A stretch of 54,200 bases of DNA from Oleiagrimonas sp036379395 (GCA_036379395.1 DASVGR010000102.1:1-54200); one strand, 5' to 3'. Shown: positions 34,750 to 44,542, counted from the first letter of the stretch. Notes: generated by a model not told the origin, from the letters alone. Numbers and translations: made by a program.

Positions 34750-34939
34750 GGTCACGCCTCGCTCTTGGTTGTGTGTTTCGAGCTTAGGGATTGTGGCGGC
34801 CGTGGTAAACCCGTTGTTGATTCCGTGACGGCATGACTTCTGGCCGAAGTGCGCGGCCGGCCGACGTGGTATTTCATGGAGGGTATTGCCGTCGGGGTTT
34901 GTGGCGGCTTGTCGTTGTCCGGTTGCGAGGAAAACTGTC

Positions 34940-36607
34940 ATGTTGCATCAATCCCGCTGGTGGCTGGCCGCCGGCTTGCTGGCGTTGGGTACCCCGTTGG
35001 CGTGCGCGGCCACGACCACGGGCGTGGCGCCGCATCGCCTGTTTCGCGTCACGCTGGACGGCGCATCCAGCCAGCCGGTTTCCGGTCGCCTGCTGCTGTT
35101 CGCCATCGACGCCAAGACCGCCGCCGCGCACGCGCACGGCAAGGCCGTCACGCAAGTGGACACCAGCCCGTTCTCGCCCACGCAGACCGCCGTGGCGGCC
35201 ATGAACGTGACCGGCCTCAAGCCCGGCCAGTCGGTGCTGCTGGATGCCGACGCGCTGGCTTTTCCCAAGGGTTTTTCGAAGCTGGCGGCAGGGCAGTACG
35301 ACCTGCAGGCCGTGCTCGACGTCAATCACGACTACAACTATTCCGGCCGCGGCCCGGGTGATCTGCTCAGTCCGGTGGTCAAGCTGACGTTCGGCACCGG
35401 CAACGCCGTGCCCACGATTGACCTGACCCACGCCGTGCCGCCGGCGCCACCGGCGTGGACGCTGCCGGCGCGCTTCCCGGCCAAGTTCCGCCAGGCCATG
35501 GCGCCCAAACTGGCGGCCGCCAAGGCGCACAGCCACGCGATTGATTTCCGCAGCCCGGCGCTGACGGCGTTCTGGGGCAGGCCGATGCACATCCGCGGCT
35601 GGGTGCTGCTGCCGCCGGGTTACGCCAGCCATCCCGACAAGCGCTATCCGACCGTGTACTACACGATGGGCTTCGGCGCGCGACTCGATACGCTGACGTT
35701 CGAGGCCGCCTCGTTCTACGCGCAAATGCAAAGCGGCAAGATGCCGCCAATGATCTTCGTGCTGTTGAACGAAGGCAGCCCGCGCGGCACGCACGAGTTT
35801 GCCGATTCGGCCAACAACGGCCCGTGGGGCACGGCGCTGACCAAGGAGCTGATCCCGCATCTGGACGCCACTTACCGCACGCTGGGCAAGCCGGCCGACC
35901 GCTATCTGGTGGGCCATTCGTCCGGCGGCTGGGCCACGTTGTGGCTGCAGGTGCGCTATCCAAAGGTGTTCGGCGGCACGTGGTCGATCTCGCCCGACCC
36001 GAGCGACTTCCACAATTTCACCGGCGCGAACTTGTATGCGCCCAACGCCAACGTCTACGTCAAGACCGACGGCCAGGTGAACCCGCTGGTACGCAGCCAT
36101 GGCAAGGTCATCGCCACGTTCAAGCAGTTCGCGCAGCTTGAACGCGTGCTGGGGCCGGTGGGCGGCCAGCTGGCTTCGTTCGAATGGGTGTTTTCGCCCA
36201 AGGGCAAGGACGGCCGCCCGGTGCCGATGTTCAACCGCGACACCGGCAAGGTGAACCCGAAAGTCGTCACCTACTGGCGCGACCATTACGACATCGCCTA
36301 CCGCATCAAGACAAAGTGGCCCGAGCTCAAGCCGTCCCTGGACGGCAAGATCCATCTCATCGTGGGCACGGCCGACACGTTCTACTTGAACGAATCGGCC
36401 AAGCTGCTGGCCGGCGTGCTCAAGAGCGTGGGCGCGAAGGCGGAAGTGGAGTTTTTGCCCGGCAAGAACCATTTCACGGTGTTCGCCAAGGGCAAGAACC
36501 GCGACTGGCTGATGCAGCAGATCACCTGGGCGATGTATCACCACGCGTATCCTGAGGCGACCATTCCGGCCGCCGACACGCACGAAATCAAGGCCGCGCG
36601 GCAGTAG
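34940..36607 (+). CDS. Secreted esterase, Fes/D-like alpha/beta hydrolase
   Basis: A 555-aa exported protein. The signal peptide is about residues 1-24 (WWLAAGLLALGTPLACA). An N-terminal beta-rich domain (about 30-190, with DVNHDYNYSGRGPGD) precedes an esterase-D/enterochelin-esterase-like hydrolase domain: RYPTVYYTMGFG, PPMIFVLLNEGSP, nucleophile elbow GHSSGG (serine near 336), VGTADTFY acid region and a final histidine in PGKNHFTVF. Substrate unknown; cleavage of acyl or phenolic esters is typical. Start ATG 34940 has GAGGAAA upstream. M1 peptidase gene follows 35 bp on, probably cotranscribed. Confidence 0.85.
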   Translation: MLHQSRWWLAAGLLALGTPLACAATTTGVAPHRLFRVTLDGASSQPVSGRLLLFAIDAKTAAAHAHGKAVTQVDTSPFSPTQTAVAAMNVTGLKPGQSVLLDADALAFPKGFSKLAAGQYDLQAVLDVNHDYNYSGRGPGDLLSPVVKLTFGTGNAVPTIDLTHAVPPAPPAWTLPARFPAKFRQAMAPKLAAAKAHSHAIDFRSPALTAFWGRPMHIRGWVLLPPGYASHPDKRYPTVYYTMGFGARLDTLTFEAASFYAQMQSGKMPPMIFVLLNEGSPRGTHEFADSANNGPWGTALTKELIPHLDATYRTLGKPADRYLVGHSSGGWATLWLQVRYPKVFGGTWSISPDPSDFHNFTGANLYAPNANVYVKTDGQVNPLVRSHGKVIATFKQFAQLERVLGPVGGQLASFEWVFSPKGKDGRPVPMFNRDTGKVNPKVVTYWRDHYDIAYRIKTKWPELKPSLDGKIHLIVGTADTFYLNESAKLLAGVLKSVGAKAEVEFLPGKNHFTVFAKGKNRDWLMQQITWAMYHHAYPEATIPAADTHEIKAARQ

Positions 36608-36642
36608 GCGTGGCCACATCCTTGAAGTTGCAAGAGACGTCC

Positions 36643-38682
36643 ATGAAAACTTTGTTGATCAGCCTTGGCACCTGCGGCTTGCTGGCCGCGGGTTCCGCCT
36701 TTGCCGCCACGCCGACCACGGCGCCGGCCTCGCATTACGATCCGCTGGCCGCGTTCGCGCCGCTGCATTACCAGTATCCGGTCAATCGCTACCGCGCCGC
36801 CAACGGCATGCCGGGGCCGGATTACTGGCAAAACCGCGTGGACTACACCATCCACGCCAAGCTCGATCCGGCGACCAAGACACTGAGCGCCAGCGAGCAA
36901 TTCACCTACACCAACAACAGCCCGGACACGCTGCATTTTCTGTGGCTGCAGATGGACCAGAACCGCTACAAAAAGGATGCGCGCGCCAATTTCAGCGCCG
37001 ATCACGGCACGCCGCCGGCCTGGCATACCAAGGGCTACCAGGTGGCTTCGGTCGAGGTGAAAACGACGCACGGCTGGGTCAACGCGCACACCATCACGTC
37101 GGACACGCGCATGCGCATCGACCTGCCCGAGGCGCTGGCGCCGGCCGGGCACAAGGTCGACGTGCGCATCGTCTACAAGTACGTCGTGCCGGGCATGTTC
37201 GGCGGCCGTACCGACTGGTACAAGACCAAAAATGGCAACGTGTTCGAGATCGCCCAGTGGTTTCCGCGTCTGGCCGTGTTTGACGACCTGCGCGGCTGGG
37301 ACACGCTGCCGTTTTTGAACAACGAGTTTTATCTCGAATACGGCAACATCAATTACTACATCACCGTGCCGTGGAACATGCTGGTCGCCGGTTCCGGCAA
37401 GCTGATGAACCCGCAAGAGGTGCTCACCAAGACCGAGCAGGCGCGTCTGGCCAAGGCACGCCAGAGTGAAAAGACCGTCGTCATCCGTGGCGCGTCCGAG
37501 GTCAACGACCCGGCCAGCCGGCCGAAGCAAAGCGGCACGCTGACGTGGCATTTCCAGATGCACGATACGCGCGACGCCGCGTTTGGCGCGTCCAAGGCGT
37601 ACGTGTGGGATGCCGCGCGCATCGACTTGCCCAATGGCAAGCATGCATTGGCGCAGTCGGTGTATCCGGTCGAATCCATCGGCAAGGACGGCTGGCAGGA
37701 TTCGACCCAGGGCGTCAAATACACCATCGAATATTTCTCCAGATACACCGGTTTCAACTACCCGTGGGCCAACGCCATCGCCGAAGCCGGCGTGGCCGGC
37801 GGCATGGAATATCCGGGCATCGTGTTCGACTGGTACAAGGCCAAGGGCTACGGCCTGTTCATGCTGGGCGTGCACGAATTCGGGCACAGCTGGTTCCCGA
37901 TGATCGTGGGTTCCAACGAGCGCCGTGACGCGTGGATGGATGAGGGCTTCAACACCTTCGTCGACGCCATGGCGCACGCCAACTGGGGCAAGACGCACGA
38001 CGGCCAGTTCGCGCCCAAAAAGGACGGCGAATACGCGCCGTTCACCGGCGATCCGGCCCGGGACATCGTCAAGGACGTGTTCGACAAACCGGATGCGCCG
38101 CCGATCGAGACGCGCGCCGATGCCATCAAGGAGGCGTTCCGCCACCCGGTCACGTATTTCAAGACGGCCTATGGCCTGACCTTGCTGCGTGACCAGATTC
38201 TCGGCCCGCAGCGCTTTGATGCCGCATTCAAGCAGTACGTGGCGGCATGGGCGTTCAAGCACCCGTCGCCGTCCGACTTCTTCCGCGCCATGGACAGCGC
38301 CGCCGGCGAAGACCTGTCGTGGTTCTGGCGCGGCTGGTTCCGCCACAACTGGAAACTGGATCTGGCGGTGACGAACGTGACGTATTTCCACGGCACCCAG
38401 CCGGGCAAATACGGCCGTCCGGTGCCGCGCAAGAGCGGGCCGATCAAGGCCGCCATCGTGACCGTGGCCTGCCTCGACAAACTGCCGATGCCGGCCACCC
38501 TGCGCGTGACCTACACCGACGGCAGCACGCAGGACGTGCGCGTGCCGGTGGCCACGTGGATGCAGCACACGAGCTTCGGCGTCGTCGTCGACGGCAGCAA
38601 GACCGTCAAGTCGGCCACCATCGACCCGGACGGCAAGCTGCCCGACGTCAACCGCGCCAACAACACCTGGACGGCCCAATAG
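36643..38682 (+). CDS. Secreted M1-family metallopeptidase
   Basis: A 679-aa exported aminopeptidase-like protein. Signal peptide about 1-22 (LLISLGTCGLLAAGSAFA). The zinc site is HEFGH with the downstream glutamate in MDEGFN, and the exopeptidase-type GGMEYPG motif precedes it; both are canonical for M1 gluzincins. Likely periplasmic peptide hydrolysis. Start ATG 36643 is where the signal peptide begins. It follows the esterase gene by 35 bp. A REP cluster lies just after the stop. Confidence 0.92.
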   Translation: MKTLLISLGTCGLLAAGSAFAATPTTAPASHYDPLAAFAPLHYQYPVNRYRAANGMPGPDYWQNRVDYTIHAKLDPATKTLSASEQFTYTNNSPDTLHFLWLQMDQNRYKKDARANFSADHGTPPAWHTKGYQVASVEVKTTHGWVNAHTITSDTRMRIDLPEALAPAGHKVDVRIVYKYVVPGMFGGRTDWYKTKNGNVFEIAQWFPRLAVFDDLRGWDTLPFLNNEFYLEYGNINYYITVPWNMLVAGSGKLMNPQEVLTKTEQARLAKARQSEKTVVIRGASEVNDPASRPKQSGTLTWHFQMHDTRDAAFGASKAYVWDAARIDLPNGKHALAQSVYPVESIGKDGWQDSTQGVKYTIEYFSRYTGFNYPWANAIAEAGVAGGMEYPGIVFDWYKAKGYGLFMLGVHEFGHSWFPMIVGSNERRDAWMDEGFNTFVDAMAHANWGKTHDGQFAPKKDGEYAPFTGDPARDIVKDVFDKPDAPPIETRADAIKEAFRHPVTYFKTAYGLTLLRDQILGPQRFDAAFKQYVAAWAFKHPSPSDFFRAMDSAAGEDLSWFWRGWFRHNWKLDLAVTNVTYFHGTQPGKYGRPVPRKSGPIKAAIVTVACLDKLPMPATLRVTYTDGSTQDVRVPVATWMQHTSFGVVVDGSKTVKSATIDPDGKLPDVNRANNTWTAQ

Positions 38683-38690
38683 ACAGCCAT

Positions 38691-38810
38691 GTAGGAGCGC
38701 GCCCGCGCGCGATGGGCTGATGCCGGTTTGAGGCAAGGTCCATTCGCGCGCAGGCGCGCTCCTACAATCGTTTTCCCACAAAGGCCCATTCGCGCGGGCG
38801 CGCTCCCGCA
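38691..38810. repeat. REP cluster (three palindromic units)
   Basis: GTAGGAGCGCGC (38691 on) is mirrored by GCGCGCTCCTAC ending at 38765, and a further half unit, CGCGCTCCCGC, ends near 38809. Units of this kind are extragenic REP sequences that can form stem-loops after stop codons. They fill most of the gap after the M1 peptidase. Confidence 0.8.
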
Positions 38811-38848
38811 TCAATGGATGGGGTGGAGCACGGGAGTGCCGTTTGAAG

Positions 38849-40366
38849 CTAGGCCACGCCGCCGGGCTTGACGTTTCTGAAATACACCGGTGGCGCCAGT
38901 TGCATGGTGAAGTTGAACACGTTCTTGTGCACCACGCGGGTGAGGATGATGTCGACCAGCGTGGTTTCGTTGGGGCGGATCAGGTCGAGCAGCTGGTGCA
39001 TGCTGGTGTCGAGCATGGTTTGCCAGTATTCGACAAAGCGGTTGTCGTAACGCGGGTCGACACGCAGGCCGTACGGTGCCCTCGGCACCAATTCAGGGCG
39101 CGCGATCGCGTCTTTCGGGCCGGGAATGGCCGGGCAGCCGGCCAGCACGGCGTGATCCAGGAAGCAGGTGATGTTGCCCGGTTGCTGGCCGTTCTCCTGC
39201 CGGTCGATCATGAAACCGCTGGGCAGTTCGTTGGGGCTGTCGTTGGGGCCGGCGGTCAGCAGCAGATTGACGTCGTCGACGTGGATGCCGGCCGAGTCGA
39301 TGAGCCGAAACACCACCATCGAACATGGATCGTGGATGTACTGACGGTCGGGCAATACGGGCACGTGCTCGATTTCCAGCCGGTTGGCCGGCGCCTGGTG
39401 CGCGGCATTTTCCTCGGCAAAGGTTTGCCGCAAAGCCTGGTAACCGGCATCGTCCGTCACGCGCAGGCAGGCCAGGATGGCATCGACCGTGGCGTTGGGC
39501 GCGTCGTCGTTCTTGACGCTGGCCATGATGCCCATCTTGCCGCCCGAGTGCGATGCACCGGGAATGATCTTGAACGCCGTCGGCATGGCGCGCGTGACCG
39601 ATGCCAGTTCCAGCGTGCGCAGGCGCTTGTGCGCGCTGGCCAACGGTTCGTCGCGTTGCGTGGCAGGCTGGCGCAGCACCACGTGCGTGGCGTTCAAGTT
39701 GGTCGCGGCCACGCGCATCACGCCGTCCGAGCCGATCTCGCCGGTGGCCGGCACCAGATGGTCGTACAGCTTGCGGTCGATGGCGTCGCCGGTCAGCACG
39801 AACGGAAACATCGGATGCTTGCCTTGCGTGAGCTTGAGCGCCGCGTAGTCGTGGATCCAGCGCAGGTTGAGCGCGCATGACGCGGGGCTGCCGGGTTCCA
39901 GCCAGTCGAGCACGCGCTGGCCCGGCTCCACGCCGTCGAACCACGTCTTGATGGCGTACAGCCTGCTTTTGCCCAGTGATGCCAACGCCGAGCCGAAATT
40001 GGCCGGCGCCAGCATGATCAGGTGGCTCATCGGGCAGCTGGCCAGCTTGCCCGGTTGCACGAAAAAGCGGTCGAACCATTCGCGCACCACCGGCCCGCCG
40101 GTGGAGTGGGTGATGACGACGCAGCGGCGGTTTTTGCCGTGGCGCGCCAGTACGTCGTTCAATGCGCCGTCGAACGCGCGCGCGATGTCCTCGACGCGGA
40201 TGGCATCGTGGAAGCTGACGTATTCACCCAGGAAGACATGTTCCACATCCAGCGCCGGACCGCCGCGCCGCCCGGCCTCGCGCTTGAGGCGCGCCGGCAG
40301 TTGCCCGTAGGTGGCGGTGCTGGTGACGCTCCAGCCGTGCACAAAGATCAAAAGCTGTCCGGCCAT
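38849..40366 (-). CDS. Alpha/beta-hydrolase, lipase/phospholipase-like
   Basis: A 505-aa protein starting with the hydrolase strand LLIFVHGWSV and carrying the nucleophile elbow THSTGG (serine near 100), in the variant GxSxG form seen in LCAT/PGAP1-type lipases. A long C-terminal part (about 300-505) with no domain I recognise could bind or orient the substrate. No signal peptide, so probably cytosolic or exported by another route. Start ATG 40366 has GGAAGGG upstream; an in-frame GTG lies at 40381. Confidence 0.8.
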   Translation of the reverse strand: MAGQLLIFVHGWSVTSTATYGQLPARLKREAGRRGGPALDVEHVFLGEYVSFHDAIRVEDIARAFDGALNDVLARHGKNRRCVVITHSTGGPVVREWFDRFFVQPGKLASCPMSHLIMLAPANFGSALASLGKSRLYAIKTWFDGVEPGQRVLDWLEPGSPASCALNLRWIHDYAALKLTQGKHPMFPFVLTGDAIDRKLYDHLVPATGEIGSDGVMRVAATNLNATHVVLRQPATQRDEPLASAHKRLRTLELASVTRAMPTAFKIIPGASHSGGKMGIMASVKNDDAPNATVDAILACLRVTDDAGYQALRQTFAEENAAHQAPANRLEIEHVPVLPDRQYIHDPCSMVVFRLIDSAGIHVDDVNLLLTAGPNDSPNELPSGFMIDRQENGQQPGNITCFLDHAVLAGCPAIPGPKDAIARPELVPRAPYGLRVDPRYDNRFVEYWQTMLDTSMHQLLDLIRPNETTLVDIILTRVVHKNVFNFTMQLAPPVYFRNVKPGGVA

Positions 40367-40482
40367 GATTTTCCCTTCCACGTGAGTACGTCGATTGTGG
40401 CAGTTTAGGGCGCATCACACCGGTTGGCGCCGTGGCGCTCATGCCGGTCGCTGTTTGTTTTGGGGAATATCGAGGATCCGCG

Positions 40483-42150
40483 ATGACACTTTCCATCACG
40501 TTGCGCAAAACCGCCCTGGCGCTGGTGGCAACTTCTTTCTGTGCGGCCGGCGCCGCCATGGCCGGGCAGGCCGCACCGCCGCCGGCCAGTGCCATGCCGG
40601 TCGCGGCACCGCAGGCCGTCGCGCCGGTGCGGCTGGCCGATTTCGACGCCTATGTCGATCGCGTGCTGAAGGCGTTCGACGTGCCGGGCATCGGCGTGGC
40701 CATCGTCAAGGACGGCCGCGTGGTGCTGGCCCGCGGCTACGGCGTGCGCAATGTCAAGACCGGGGCCAAAGTCGATGCACATACGCTGTTTGCCATCGCC
40801 TCCAACACCAAGGCGTTCACGGCGGCGTCGCTGTCGATGCTGGCCGACGAGGGCAAGTTGGACATGGGCGGGCGCGTCACCGATTACCTGCCGTGGTTTC
40901 GCATGTCCAAGCCCGATGTCACGCACGAAATGCGCGTGCGCGACCTGTTGGCGCACCACAGCGGCTTGAGCCTGGGTGCGGGCGATCTGCTGTATTGGCC
41001 GACCACCGATTACACCAGCAAGCAGGTGGTCGAGCGTCTGGCGCACGTGCCGCTCAAATACGGTTTCCGCGCGCATTATTTTTACGACAACATCCTGTTC
41101 GGCGTGGCCGCGATGGTCATTGAGAACGTGTCCGGCGAGAGTTACCGGCACTTTTTGCAGACGCGCATCTTCGAGCCGCTGGGCATGCGCGACACGCGTT
41201 TCAACTACACCTTCATCAAGCCGACCGACAAGGATGTGGCCACCGGCTACGCCAAGTACAACTTCACCACGTTGAAGCCGATGGCCAAGCTGTCGTGGTC
41301 GAACGTGTCCGGCGCCGGCGGCATTTACTCCAGCGTCGACGACATGGCCAAGTGGATCAACGCGCAGCTGGCTGGCGGCGTGTACGGCAAGAACGCCGAC
41401 GGCACGCCCAAGCGCCTGTTCAGCGAGGCGCGGCACAAGGAAATGTGGTCGGTGCAGACCGCCATCGAGCCGCATGCCTCGAAGATTCCGGCGCTGGCCG
41501 CCATCACGCCGCAGTACGAGGGCTACGGCGAGGGCTGGCATTTGTCGCAATACCGCCATCACAAGATGGTGTTCCACACCGGCGGCTGGCCGGGTTTTGT
41601 CTCGCGCGTGACGATGATTCCCGACATGCATCTGGGCATGGTGGTGCTGACCAATGCGCAATCCGGCGCGGCGTTCCAGGCGGTGACGTACCGCATTCTG
41701 GATGCCTTCATGCATCAGCCGAAGACCGATTGGGTCGCGGTGTACCAGCAGGCCAACCAGCGCAGCGAGGATGCTGCGAAAAAGTCGTGGGCAAAGCATG
41801 AAGCGGCGCGCGACAAGCACGCCGGGCCGTCACTGAAACTGGCCGATTACGCCGGCACGTACCGCGATCCGTGGTACGGCGATGTCGACATCCAGGACGT
41901 CAACGGCAAGCTGGTGATGCGTTTTGCCCACACCAAACAGCTTGTCGGCGACATGACGCACTGGTCGCGCGACACGTTTCTGGTCAAGTGGCGCGACCGC
42001 TCGCTGAACGCCGACGCCTTCGTCACCTTTGCGCTGACGCCGGACGGCAAGGTGCGCGACGTGCGCATGAAGGCGGCTTCGCCACTGACCGATTTCAGCT
42101 TCGACTTTCAGGATTTGCGCCTGACGCCGGTCACCAAGACCACCCGGTAG
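40483..42150 (+). CDS. Class C beta-lactamase-like serine hydrolase
   Basis: A 555-aa exported protein with a signal peptide (about 1-28, LALVATSFCAAGAAMA). The serine-beta-lactamase/PBP fold shows SxxK as SNTK (about 105-108), YxN as YDN (about 200) and HTGG (about 365). A C-terminal DUF3471-like beta domain follows (LADYAGTYRDPWYGDV). Such proteins are esterases, D-aminopeptidases or peptidases more often than antibiotic-hydrolysing enzymes. Start ATG 40483 has GAGGA upstream. A REP cluster follows. Confidence 0.9.
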   Translation: MTLSITLRKTALALVATSFCAAGAAMAGQAAPPPASAMPVAAPQAVAPVRLADFDAYVDRVLKAFDVPGIGVAIVKDGRVVLARGYGVRNVKTGAKVDAHTLFAIASNTKAFTAASLSMLADEGKLDMGGRVTDYLPWFRMSKPDVTHEMRVRDLLAHHSGLSLGAGDLLYWPTTDYTSKQVVERLAHVPLKYGFRAHYFYDNILFGVAAMVIENVSGESYRHFLQTRIFEPLGMRDTRFNYTFIKPTDKDVATGYAKYNFTTLKPMAKLSWSNVSGAGGIYSSVDDMAKWINAQLAGGVYGKNADGTPKRLFSEARHKEMWSVQTAIEPHASKIPALAAITPQYEGYGEGWHLSQYRHHKMVFHTGGWPGFVSRVTMIPDMHLGMVVLTNAQSGAAFQAVTYRILDAFMHQPKTDWVAVYQQANQRSEDAAKKSWAKHEAARDKHAGPSLKLADYAGTYRDPWYGDVDIQDVNGKLVMRFAHTKQLVGDMTHWSRDTFLVKWRDRSLNADAFVTFALTPDGKVRDVRMKAASPLTDFSFDFQDLRLTPVTKTTR

Positions 42151-42166
42151 CGGCCCAAGGTTTTAC

Positions 42167-42394
42167 GTAGGAGCGGGCCTGCCCGCGATGAATCGGCCAT
42201 CAACCCATCGCCCGCAGGCGGGCTCCTACATTGGAATCTTCACGGGAGCGGGTAATGCCCGAGATTCGAGGCTTCCGATACGCATCCCAATCGCGGCCAT
42301 CGGCCGCTCCCCCAACGGCCAAGGCTTTGCGTAGGAGCGGGCCTGCCCGCGATGAATCGGCCATCAACCCATCGCGCGCAGGTGCACTCCTGCA
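42167..42394. repeat. REP cluster: three tandem inverted pairs
   Basis: Inverted pairs lie at 42167-42229 (GTAGGAGCGGGC...GGGCTCCTAC), 42242-42311 (CGGGAGCGGG...GGCCGCTCCC) and 42331-42394 (GTAGGAGCGGGC...TGCACTCCTGCA). The first and third are long near-identical direct repeats 164 bp apart (about 60 bp shared). This accounts for nearly all of the gap between the serine hydrolase and guaD. Confidence 0.88.
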
Positions 42395-42471
42395 CCGGTT
42401 TTGACTGAAACTTCGATAGTGGCGCCTTTACAATCGTGGCGGGGGAGTGTTTTGCATCGGAAAACAGCAAT

Positions 42472-43803
42472 ATGGTGAATCCTGCATCCAACGCTTCCGC
42501 CGTCACCGCCGTGCGCGGCCATCTGGTCAGCCTGCGCGACAACCCGTTTGTCGCCGGTGACGCCGCCGCGCTGTGGCACGAACCGGACGGCTTGCTGTTG
42601 ATGCGTGATGGCGTGATCGAAGCCGTCGGGCCGTGGCGTGATCTGCGTCATCACGTGCCCGACGGCGTGGCGGTGACGCATTATCCGGACGCGTTCATCG
42701 TGCCCGGTTTCATCGACTGCCACGTGCATTACGTGCAGACCGGCATGATCGGCGCGGCCGGTTTTCAGCTGCTCGACTGGCTCGACAAATACACGTTTCC
42801 GACCGAGCGGAAATTTGCCGACAAGGCCTACGCCAGCAAGGTTGCCAGCCTGTTTTGCGACGAGTTGCTGCGCAACGGCACCACCACGGCGCTGGTGTTT
42901 GCGGCCAGCTACCCGGCCTCGGTCGATGCACTTTTCGAGCAGGCCGAGCGCCGCCGCATGCGTCTCATCGCCGGCAAGGTGCTGATGGACCGCAACGCAC
43001 CGCCGGGCCTGTGCGACACGGCGCAAAGCGCGTATGACGATTCGGCCGCGTTGATCGCGCGCTGGCACGGACGCGGTCGTCTCGGTTACGCGATCACGCC
43101 GCGTTTTGCCATCACCAGCACACCGGCGCAGCTGGAAGCTGCCGGCGCGTTGTGGCGTGGGCATCCCGACGTGTGGGTGCACACGCACCTGTCGGAAAAC
43201 CGTGGCGAGATCGCGGCCGTGGCCGAGTTGTATCCCGACCGCGCCAGCTATCTCGATGTCTACGACCATTACGGTCTGGTCGGGCGGCGGTCGGTGTTTG
43301 CGCATGGCGTGCACATGGACGAAACCGATTTCGCCTGCTGCCACGAGCACGGCGCGGCCATCGCGCATTGTCCGACGTCGAACCTGTTTCTTGGCAGCGG
43401 CCTGTTTCCGTTGCGGCAGGCGCTGGACGCACGCCGGCCCGTGCACGTGGGCCTGGGCACCGACATCGGCGCCGGCACCAGCTTTTCGCTGCCGGCCACG
43501 GCGGGCAGCGCGTACAAGGTGGGGCAGTTGCGCGGCGATGCGTTGAGCGCGCCGCAACTGCTGTATCTGGCCACGCGCGGCGCGGCGCGGGCGCTGGATC
43601 TTGGCGATCGCATCGGCACGTTGCAGGCGGGCTTCGAGGCCGATTTTGCCGTGCTTGATCCCAGGGCCACGCCATTGCTGGCGTTCCGCACCGCGCAGGC
43701 GCAGTCGCTGGAAGAATGCCTGGGCGTGATGATGACGCTGGCCGATGACCGTCTGGTCAAGGCGACCTGGGTGGCTGGCCGCGAGGCGATTCCTTCGCGT
43801 TGA
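42472..43803 (+). CDS. guaD: Guanine deaminase
   Basis: A 443-aa amidohydrolase: guanine + H2O to xanthine + NH3, in purine salvage and catabolism. Metal ligands and substrate residues are visible: GFIDCHVHYVQTGMIG near 80, HTHLSEN near 240, FAHGVHMDETD near 278, and GLGTDIGAGTSFS near 332. All match GuaD. Start ATG 42472 follows CGGAAAA. No xanthine dehydrogenase genes nearby. Its stop overlaps the T-run (minus strand) of the convergent padR terminator. Confidence 0.94.
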   Translation: MVNPASNASAVTAVRGHLVSLRDNPFVAGDAAALWHEPDGLLLMRDGVIEAVGPWRDLRHHVPDGVAVTHYPDAFIVPGFIDCHVHYVQTGMIGAAGFQLLDWLDKYTFPTERKFADKAYASKVASLFCDELLRNGTTTALVFAASYPASVDALFEQAERRRMRLIAGKVLMDRNAPPGLCDTAQSAYDDSAALIARWHGRGRLGYAITPRFAITSTPAQLEAAGALWRGHPDVWVHTHLSENRGEIAAVAELYPDRASYLDVYDHYGLVGRRSVFAHGVHMDETDFACCHEHGAAIAHCPTSNLFLGSGLFPLRQALDARRPVHVGLGTDIGAGTSFSLPATAGSAYKVGQLRGDALSAPQLLYLATRGAARALDLGDRIGTLQAGFEADFAVLDPRATPLLAFRTAQAQSLEECLGVMMTLADDRLVKATWVAGREAIPSR

Positions 43804-43847
43804 AAAAACCGGTGAGCCGCGCGCGGAATGCCGTACGGCTCACCGGT
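43803..43847 (-). terminator. Intrinsic terminator of padR-type gene
   Basis: A perfect 12-bp stem (ACCGGTGAGCCG 43808-43819, CGGCTCACCGGT 43836-43847) with a 16-nt loop, followed on the minus strand by TTTTTT. Confidence 0.85.
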
Positions 43848-43865
43848 CGAAGCGCACGGCCATCG

Positions 43866-44492
43866 TCAGTCGCGCGGCATGCCGTCGAAAATGTCGTGGG
43901 CGGCCTGCTTGAGAATGCCGACGACGCGCTTGGCCTCGCTGGGCGACCACGGATGCGCACGCAGTGCATGGCGCAGGTTGTGCATGGCCTCGCGAATGGC
44001 TTCCGGCGCGCGCATGCGCGCGTACATGCGGGCCGACTGTTCCAGGCGGTCCATGGCGGCGTCCACGGCAACCTTGTTTTCTTCCAGAAAAGCGCGGCCG
44101 TCGTCGGTGATGCTGTAGCGCTTCTTGCCGCTGTCGCCCACTTCGACGCTGGCGTAATCCATTTCTTCCAGCAGGGTCAGCGTGGGATAGACCGCGCCGG
44201 GGCTGGGCGCGTAATTGCCGTCGAACATTTCCTCGATGGTGCGGATGAGTTCGTAGCCGTGGCGCGGTTGTTCGGCAATGAGGGCCAGCAGGACCAATTT
44301 CAGCTCGCCGGGCGCGAACACGCGACCGCCGCCGCCAAAACGTCCGCCGTGGTGGCCACCGTGACGCCCGCCGTGGAAATCGTCGTCGTCGTGACCGTGG
44401 TCGCGACTGCCGCGACGCATGAATTCGTGCATGTCGCCCATGGCCTGGAAGGCTTGGTGGTGATCGAAAGGATGGTGATGATGAAAGCGCAT
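43866..44492 (-). CDS. PadR regulator with His-rich N-terminus, YqjI-like
   Basis: A 208-aa PadR-family winged-helix repressor at about 60-140 (GELKLVLLALIAEQPRHGYELI, then SPGAVYPTLTLLEEM and KKRYSITDDGRAFLEEN). The first 57 residues are rich in His, Gly and Asp (FHHHHPFDHH, HGGRHGGHHGGRFGGGG). This layout is that of E. coli YqjI, a nickel/iron-responsive repressor of the ferric reductase gene yqjH, so metal sensing is the best guess. Its promoter region carries a cluster of TTAAGAT palindromes. No yqjH homologue is adjacent. It has its own terminator. Confidence 0.9.
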   Translation of the reverse strand: MRFHHHHPFDHHQAFQAMGDMHEFMRRGSRDHGHDDDDFHGGRHGGHHGGRFGGGGRVFAPGELKLVLLALIAEQPRHGYELIRTIEEMFDGNYAPSPGAVYPTLTLLEEMDYASVEVGDSGKKRYSITDDGRAFLEENKVAVDAAMDRLEQSARMYARMRAPEAIREAMHNLRHALRAHPWSPSEAKRVVGILKQAAHDIFDGMPRD

Positions 44493-44509
44493 GAGGTGTC
44501 TCCGATAGG

Positions 44510-44542
44510 ATCTTAAGATGCAATCTTAAGATATATCTTAAA
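44510..44542. promoter_or_regulatory. Clustered operator upstream of padR-type gene
   Basis: ATCTTAAGAT at 44510-44519 and again at 44523-44532, and TTAAGATATATCTTAA (44527-44542) overlapping the second. All are perfect palindromes, 18-50 nt upstream of the regulator's ATG. This matches autoregulation by a YqjI-type repressor. Confidence 0.8.

Noticed and set aside
42242..42542. Small minus-strand frames across the REP cluster
   Set aside because: They run through palindromic repeats and into guaD antisense; no coding signature.
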